From: Wolfiporia cocos | Lineage: Eukaryota > Basidiomycota > Agaricomycetes > Polyporales > Phaeolaceae | Direction: 5' to 3' | Assembly: GCA_029448655.1 (NCBI GenBank) | Contig: JACCLO010000002.1 | Location: 744,001 to 808,000 of the forward strand | Length of the DNA: 64,000 nucleotides | Part shown: positions 57,201-64,000 of the stretch, piece after piece | Position numbering within the stretch: the stretch's first letter is position 1 | How the letters are laid out: the number at the start of each line of letters is the position of its first letter | The notes under the pieces: generated by a model | The model's database searches: none | What the model was told of the DNA's origin: nothing | Seen by the model: the letters and a program-made list of their open reading frames with translations, nothing else | Made by a program: the position numbers and the translations under genes

Positions 57201-58368
57201 CTGCACCTCACTCCTGAGCAGTGGGAGAGGATCGAGTCCTATGCTGTGAACGTGAACGAAGACCAACTCGGCCTGTCGGCGGATGAATATGCCCATGTTG
57301 TGTCGCAAACAACATCCATCATTCATGTATGTATTTCTCAAATGTCCCTGCCAAACCTCATCATAAGCGATTGACCAGAACGCATGGCCCGTTAATTTCA
57401 ACATGGCCGTCGACTCGTATGACGAGCATATTGGGGGAGCCCTGAATCTAATCAACCTGTGTCTGCGCTCGCCGCACCCGCAGAAGCCGTCATTCTTCTT
57501 CAGCTCATCGATCGCAGCTCGTGTTGGATCTCCCGATCCTGTGTGCGAGGAGGACTTCCCGTCCTCTCCTGCCACCGCTCTCGCAACTGGATATGGGCGG
57601 AGCAAATGGGTAGTAGAGAAGCTGTGCGAGCGCGCTGCAAAGGAAACGCCGGTCCACGTCGGCGTCCTACGCATCGGCCAGCTTGTCGGGGACACTCAGA
57701 AGTGCGTCCGCGACGCGTGTACGAGACTTGTGTGAGATCGCTGACTGGTCATGCAGCGGTGTCTGGAACGAGACAGAGGCCTGGCCACTGATGTTCAGGT
57801 CTGCAAAGGCTACTGGTGTCCTGCCTCAGCTGGGTGAGGTACGTTGCACCCAGAATGTATATACCGCCCAGGTCTGACGACACGGTTTCAAAGCGTCCGC
57901 AATGGCTACCTGTGGATATCGCCGGCCACGCCATCGTAGAGATTGTGACGCAAGAGGAATCACCCAAGGCTGCTGTGTACCACATCCTCAATCCCAATTT
58001 GGCGAGCAGCTGGGTCGACGTACTAACAGGTCTCAAGAAAGCGGGGGTCGAGTTCGACGTGGTCAAGCGTGAAGAGTGGCTGGATAGGCTATCCAGGTCA
58101 GACCCAGATGGCGAACGCAACCCAGCGATCAAGCTTCTGGTTAGTCCTTCAGATTTCTTGGCTACCTCGGAACTAGTGCTCAAAGTGATCCTATTTCTAG
58201 GCATATTACCGGAACAGGTTCGGCAGGGCGAGAGAGCGACCACCAATGGACTTCCGCGTCGACTTCACAACGAAAGTCGCACCCAGCATCGCGAACTCAC
58301 CTGCAATTTCGGAGCAGCTGATTGGCAAGTGGGTGCAGCACTGGCGCGAGATAGGCTTTTTTGCATGA
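54235..58368 (+). CDS. NRPS-like adenylating reductase (A-PCP-R)
   Basis: Multidomain enzyme that activates a carboxylic acid as an adenylate, loads it on a carrier, and reduces it with NAD(P)H. Start at 54235 (MPAPTYVAASLTELVAIRA). Adenylation domain: PVGPNGLPPPQTIAVLTSTA, A3 motif VILHSSGS joined across an intron to TGFPKPVYITHFAM, AAGVNINAIYGTTE (A5), GSYATKDLFVRHEE, and YKYIGRLDDTLVQVLGEKTN (A7/A8). The carrier domain has FGVDSLQSTRIRNI with the phosphopantetheine serine. The reductase domain starts VVLTGATGSLGAHILRQLLF (GxxGxxG), then IIHNAWPVNFNMAVDS, FFFSSSIAARVGSP, YGRSKWVVEKL (YxxxK), GVLRIGQLVGD, WLPVDIAGHAIVEIV and HILNPNLASSWVDV. The last exon, ending IGKWVQHWREIGFFA, stops at 58368. 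More than ten short introns. No condensation domain. Substrate unknown; comparable fungal enzymes reduce aryl acids or aminoadipate-like acids. No tailoring cluster is evident around it. Confidence 0.9.
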
Positions 58369-59300
58369 GTGGAACAGAGCATCGAGATCGCCATAGATCA
58401 CGAGAAATCCCGAGACCGCTCATAGACATAACACGAGTGTGGATTATGTTCAGTCTGAGAAATTTGCGAATTCCAGATGCTCGCAGCTGTCTCTGATGGC
58501 GCCAGGATCGAAGCAAGAGGAGATGTTTGTGATGTCATGAACAACTTGTCTAAGGAGGAAGCCGTGTTCAGTGGCTTCGCCCGCATGCCCTGCAGGAGTA
58601 CAGGAGTGTTCTATTGTGGAGATGATCGTGAGGGCTTGGAGAGGCTAGCGATATTCTATTCCGGCTGGGCCGCAGGTACCACAGGTCGCCACCGATTGCA
58701 TATGCTGTAAATGCATGTCAGGGATCCCTTTTCGAGATGGAGCTCCAGGCAAGAGGCAAGAGGCAAGAGGCAAGAGACCTGCTCATCCAGGCAGAGTCGG
58801 ATGCAGGGGGCCTATATCTGGTATTAACGTTGCTCTCTACGGCGCTTTGTGACATGCAGACTCGATGTACCGTAAACCAGAAGGCCGGAGAGCCTCGAGC
58901 AACCCTAAATACTGCTTTGAAAGGACGACAGTACCTGTAGCGTCGAAGATGTGCTGCACAATGCAGATCATGAATGGTAGAGCTGAAGAATAATATTACA
59001 CATTTATACTGTCGGCGAAAGTCCGCAGCTAGCCGAACGCGACCGTGTGGAAGCGCGCACTGATCTCGACCGTCGACGTCAACTGCGCTGCCCAGAGTCA
59101 GCTCAACCACCATCTACCTGATAGACTTGCTTTACTCTGGTCTCAGCGGCTTCATTGGCTTTGTGGGCCTAGGACCAATTATCGCTGGTTACGCGCTCGA
59201 GTGGCTCTCTGTACGCGTTCCAAACACGCTGTAGTCATTTAGAGACCACATTGTACTGTTGCTGCGGTAGTGGTCGCACAGTTGCCCTCTCTTCATAGTT
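58369..59300. other. Spacer between the NRPS-like and myosin genes
   Basis: About 0.9 kb. A plus frame (58477-58710) and a minus frame (59113-58718) are not recognisable. It contains a 7-bp minisatellite near 58747 and the myosin promoter. Confidence 0.4.
58747..58774 (+). repeat. Four-copy 7-bp tandem repeat
   Basis: AGGCAAG repeated four times in a row. Confidence 0.85.
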
Positions 59301-62300
59301 ATGGTCAGTTCATCGGCAAGTTATACCCTGCTGCTCCTATATCCTTTCTCTGTGCAGGCACCGTCGAAGAAGGCTGGCAAGAAGGTCGCCGCCACGGCTA
59401 AGAAGGCCGATGGCCCCGCCAAAGTAGCCAAGGTTCGCGTGAACCCTTGTCTGTATAGGTCCGTAATTATACATCACCTTGCTTGTAGGCGGACTGGAAG
59501 GAAGGCTTCAAGAAGAAGCAAGTCGGCGTGTCTGATATGACACTATTGACTACGATCACGAATGAGGCTATCAACGAGAACCTGCAGAAACGATGGCAGA
59601 ATGGCGAGATTTACACATACATTGGCGGCGTGCTCATCTCTGTCAATCCTTTTAAAGGTATGCACACGATACCGTAGTGCGTGTATTTGCCTCAGACATC
59701 GTACAGACCTTGGTATCTACACGGATGAGGTCTTACAGAGATACAAGGGCAAGAACCGGCTTGAGGTTCCCCCACATGTCTTCGGCATTGCTGAATCTGC
59801 ATATTACAACATGAATGCGTACCACGAGAACCAATGTGTCATCATCTCAGGAGAGTCCGGTGCCGGAAAGACAGAGGCCGCTAAGCGCATCATGCAATAT
59901 ATCGCCGCCGTCTCTGGTGGTCAGGATAGCAGTATACAGGAGATTAAGGACATGGTTCTCGCTACGAACCCGCTGCTTGAGAGCTTTGGATGTGCGAAGA
60001 CACTCCGTAACAACAACTCAAGTCGTCACGTACGTTTCCTCCCTGTTCCCTCGAACTCCAGCTCACCCTGCGTAGGGAAAATACCTCGAGATCATGTTTA
60101 ATGATCACGGCGAGCCAATCGGAGCACAGATCACAAATTATCTGTTGGAGAAGGGTCGTGTAGTGGGTCAAGTCGAGAACGAGCGGAACTTCCACATCTT
60201 CTACCAATTCACAAAGGGTGCTGATGCGACCCAACGAGGTCAGGACGATCCCTCTGTTACTGAGCTTACAGCCTAACTCGAACCATCAGAGACATACGGC
60301 CTACAAGGGCCAGAGGCCTACGCATATACCAGCTTGAGCAACTGTCTGGAGGTGCCAGGCATTGATGACGTGCACGATTACAGCGAAACGATTGTGAGGT
60401 TTGTTCCTTCGTATAATGAGATTGAAACTGATAAGCAATCAAGAGAGCCATGCAGGTCATCGGTCTCAGCGACTACGAGCAGAGCGAGATCTTCCGCATG
60501 CTCGCGACCATCCTCTGGCTCGGCAATGTCCAGTACCAGGAGATGGACGATGGGAATGCGCAAGTAGCTGACAGCGGCGTCACAGACTTCGTTGCCTATC
60601 TCATGGAAGTAGACGCAACGCAGGTGCAAAAAGTTATGACGACTAAGGTCATGGAGACGCAGCGCGGCGGTCGGAGGGGGTCGGTGTATGACGTTCCCCT
60701 TAACCCTGCGCAGGCTGCTGCTGGGCGCGATGCGTTGGCGAAGGCGATATACAACAACCTCTTTGAGTGGATCGTCTCCAAGATCAACCAGTCCATGATA
60801 CCGAGGTCGACGATGGCCCAGTTGATTGGCATTTTGGTGAGTTGACTTTGATGAATATGTATTGGACGATTCTGAATGTTCACTCTGTAGGATATCTTCG
60901 GTTTTGAGATCTTTGAGGTGAGTTGAGATGTCAGGAGACGTATGCATGAGTATTGACTCAGACTATCTAGGACAACTCCTTCGAGCAGCTATGCATCAAC
61001 TATGTTAACGAGAAACTGCAACAAATCTTCATCGAGCTCACACTGAAGACAGAACAGGAGGAGTACGTCAGGGAGCAAATCAAATGGACGCCCATCAAAT
61101 ACTTCAACAACAAGATCGTGTGCGATCTCATCGAGGAGAAGCGGCCTCCCGGCATCTTTGCCGCCTTGAACGACGCGTGCGCCACTGCGCATGCCGACCC
61201 GACCGCTGCAGATAACAGCTTCATGCAGCGCACGGCGTCGCTTGCGTCGAATCCGCACTTCGAGGCCCGTGGCGCGCAATTCCTGGTGAAGCACTATGCT
61301 GGAGATGTGATGTACAATGTGGCAGGAATGACGGACAAGAACAAGGATGTGCTCGTCAAGGACTTGTTGGATCTTATCGGCTCGAGTAACAACCAATTCC
61401 TGCAGTCTCTCTTCCCTGACCGGCCGGATCCGAACAGCAAGAAAAGGCCACCCACTGCAGGTGATAGGATCAAGGTAGGTGCACATCGTGAAGCGCGATG
61501 TTTATATCGAGTTGATCTCTCGCGCAGCAATCTGCAGGAGCATTGGTCGACAACCTGATGCGAGCTCAGCCATCATACATCCGTACGATCAAGCCCAACC
61601 AGAATAGGAGCTCGACCGAGTACGATGCGAAGGCGGTTCTGCACCAGGTCAAGTATCTAGGTTTGCAAGAGAATATCCGTGTGCGCAGAGCAGGCTTTGC
61701 GTACAGGAACACGTTCGAAAAGATGGTCGAGCGATTCTACCTGCTGTCTCCGGCAACATCCTATGCTGGTGAATACACATGGCAGGGTGACGCGAAGTCT
61801 GGCTGTGAGCGGATTCTGATCGATACCGGAATCGCGCGAGAGGAGTGGCAGATGGGTGTAACGAAAGCCTTCATCAAGAACCCAGAAACGGTGATTAGCT
61901 TTCCCTTGTCGACTATATTGTTCTATTTATTCTACTTGCTAACATACTCTAGCTGTTTGCACTCGAAACGATGCGAGACAGGTACTGGCACAATATGGCG
62001 GGGCGCATACAACGCGCATGGCGAAACTACATGCGGTACAAACATGAATGTGCAAGACGCATTCAGCGGTTCTGGAAGAACAACAAGGAGGGAATCGAGT
62101 ATGCCAAAGTGCGGGATTATGGCCACCAGCTCCTCGCAGGGAGAAAGGAGCGGAGAAGGTTTAGTCTACTCAGCTATCGCCGATTCATGGGCGATTATCT
62201 GGACGTCAATGGCAAGAGCGCCCTGGGTGAGGAGCTGTCAGCTGCTTGCGGCATTGGCTGTAAGTGTAGGCTCTACATAACCAGTTCAACATCAGCATCT

Positions 62301-64000
62301 GACAGTGGGCTTCCACCAGCTGACAATGTAGCATTCAGCTCCAGGATACAGATGCTTGTGTCCAAGATGGGTCGTACCAGCAAACTGAGCCCACGGTTCC
62401 TCATTATGGTGTGTTTCAAATGTGTCTGGGACTACTACATGGTACTTACTTCGCGACGTAGGCACAAAAGGAGGTGCATATTATCGTCGCTCAGCAGAAA
62501 GATGGTCAAGCGTTCTATACGCTTGAGCGGAAGATCCCTCTTGTGACTATCAAGAGCATCTCAATGTCGAACTTGAGGGACGACTTCTTGGTGGGCGAGT
62601 TTTCGCGCATCCCCTTTTACTGATCACTGATCCCCTGGCTAGGCCATCAATCTCGGTCCTACCGAAGAGGGAGACCCGCTCATAACTTGCATGTTCAAGA
62701 CTGAGTTCATCACCCATTTGATGCGACTCACGTCTGGGAGTGTCAATTTGACAATAGGGCCGACGTATGTCTCGTGACTTTCTTGGACTACCCCGTGTTC
62801 ATTTCGTTTTTCTTGCAGCGTTGAGTACAACAAGAAGAAGGAGAAGAAGGCGCAGGTTAAATTCATCAAGGATGAGACAGCCACGACCGACGACAACTAC
62901 AAGAGCCACACTGTTCATGTACCCTCCGGTGAACCGCCCAGTAATCTTTCACGGCCAGCTGCGAAGCGGAAAGAGGGTGTAGTACGCCCGATCACCTCAG
63001 GGAAATTGCTCCGGAAGGGCGGTCCATCGGATGTATGCTTTGTAATATCAATGCGAAGTGACCAATCTGACAATAGTGTCTCTAATAGAAGCCTGCAGCA
63101 TCGCGACCGAAACCCGCTGCACAACCTCTGCCTGGGAAGTCGACACCAGCTCCGGCCGTGAAACCTAGTGTACCTGCATCATCATCCAATGCACCGCCCG
63201 CACCACCGCCACCGCCTGGTCGAACTGTTGCGCCGCCACCTCCCCCTCCTCCGCCAGCTGAGCCTGAACCCGAGATGTATCGGGCCAAGTTCGCCTTCGA
63301 GGGACAAGAAGGTGAAATGGGTCTGAAGAAGGACGATCTGGTGGAGTTGATCGAGAAAGACGACAACGGCTGGTGGCTTGTCAAGAAGGACGGCGTGGAG
63401 GGCTGGGCGCCAAACAACTACCTCGAGCTTGTTCCCCCAAAGCCCAAAGCTGCACCTGCGCCGCCGCCGCCGCCACCACCGCCACCTGCGAACCGACGAC
63501 CTCCGGCAGCGCCAGCTGCTCCAGCTGCTCCCGCTGCCCCTGCCGCACCGATCTCTACCAAGTCTCTGAGTGCTAACCCCTCGGCCAAACCAGTGGCCGT
63601 TTTTCCTGGCATGGCTCCCACAAACGGGTCTGCAACGCCGTGGAAGAAGTCCCCAGCGCTAGCCGCAAATGGGTCGTCGAACGGTTCTACACCAGCAAGC
63701 TCACGGCCTGCTAGTTCGTCAGCGTCGAAGCCACCACCTCCTGCACCGAAGCCTAAGCCTGGACCTCCGCCAATTGCAAGCAAGCCCGCTGGCGCTGGTG
63801 CGCCGAAGGTTGGGGCGAAGCCACCTGTACCTGTTGCGTCCAAGCCCGTAAACACTGCGACGAAGCCTAAGCCAGGCGGAGTGTCAAAACCTGCCGCTCC
63901 CAGTGGTCAGATGGACTTGGCTGCTGCGGTATGTCTTTGAGTCATTCGCACATCTGCTCATTTATCTGACTTGGTTCAGCTGGCAAAACGCGCGCAACGT
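59301..64000 (+). CDS. Class I myosin heavy chain (partial, C terminus beyond the window)
   Basis: Actin-based motor of the fungal Myo3/Myo5/MyoA type, needed for endocytosis and polarised growth. The first exon is only the ATG (59301-59303), followed by an intron to 59358: [20 protein letters not shown], then [20 protein letters not shown]. Motor: [15 protein letters not shown]-loop [12 protein letters not shown], switch I NNNSSRHGKYLE split by an intron, and the phosphorylatable TEDS-site loop [12 protein letters not shown]. Switch [11 protein letters not shown] is a 27-nt exon at 60891-60917. Later: [20 protein letters not shown] and [20 protein letters not shown]. Neck: IQ motifs ([32 protein letters not shown]). 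TH1 tail: [20 protein letters not shown] to LTIGPT and [14 protein letters not shown]. Then a basic linker, a proline-rich region, an SH3 domain ([15 protein letters not shown] to [10 protein letters not shown]), and more proline/alanine-rich sequence. The Arp2/3-binding acidic end should lie past position 64000. Confidence 0.95.

Noticed and set aside
63418..63855. Minus-strand Gly/Ala-rich 145-codon frame
   Set aside because: Shadow of the proline-rich tail of the class I myosin.
1..64000. CRISPR arrays, operons, bacterial ribosome binding sites
   Set aside because: The DNA is clearly eukaryotic; no regularly spaced direct repeats were seen.

Overview
The window looks like nuclear DNA of a filamentous basidiomycete, most likely an Agaricomycete of the Polyporales type. 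Genes are broken by many 44-70 nt GT-AG introns, and the gene set is typical of such fungi: DUF6533 membrane proteins, a MARVEL protein, a fungal RNA-silencing RdRP, microsomal P450s, a GMC oxidoreductase and an NRPS-like reductase. I placed intron borders by eye. Three models were checked for frame: MARVEL 525 nt, U1A/U2B'' 822 nt and RdRP 3363 nt are all exact multiples of three.

Layout. 0.4-18.6 kb holds a MARVEL protein, two same-strand DUF6533 paralogues (2.4-4.1 and 9.9-11.5 kb), a 1034-bp foldback transposon, a spliceosomal U1A/U2B'' protein and an RNA-dependent RNA polymerase. 19.0-20.5 kb carries two non-autonomous terminal-inverted-repeat elements. 22.5-31.1 kb holds a P450, a CorA-type Mg2+ transporter, an intron-containing tRNA-Trp and a second P450. 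32.6-36.0 kb is a repeat island: two head-to-head tRNA-derived SINE-like units and a hAT-like element containing a near-perfect 844-bp inverted repeat. It is bracketed by a perfect 8-bp direct repeat. 36.5-44.8 kb holds a secreted type-B carboxylesterase, an Oac1-like mitochondrial carrier and a GMC oxidoreductase, all on the minus strand. 45.1-64.0 kb is dense and mostly housekeeping: TRM6, an Mdm1-like PXA-RGS-PX protein, a UCS myosin chaperone, an NRPS-like adenylating reductase and a class I myosin cut by the window end.

Links between genes. The UCS protein and the class I myosin, a predicted chaperone and client, lie about 6 kb apart on the same strand. The Mdm1-like gene and the UCS gene are divergent with only about 130 bp between their start codons, and TRM6 and the Mdm1-like gene converge. 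The RdRP shares the window with several long inverted repeats that could make double-stranded RNA if transcribed; that link is only inference. The most unusual material is the 32.6-36.0 kb palindromic island, the foldback element at 5.6-6.7 kb, and the RdRP catalytic motif split across three exons including a 12-nt microexon.
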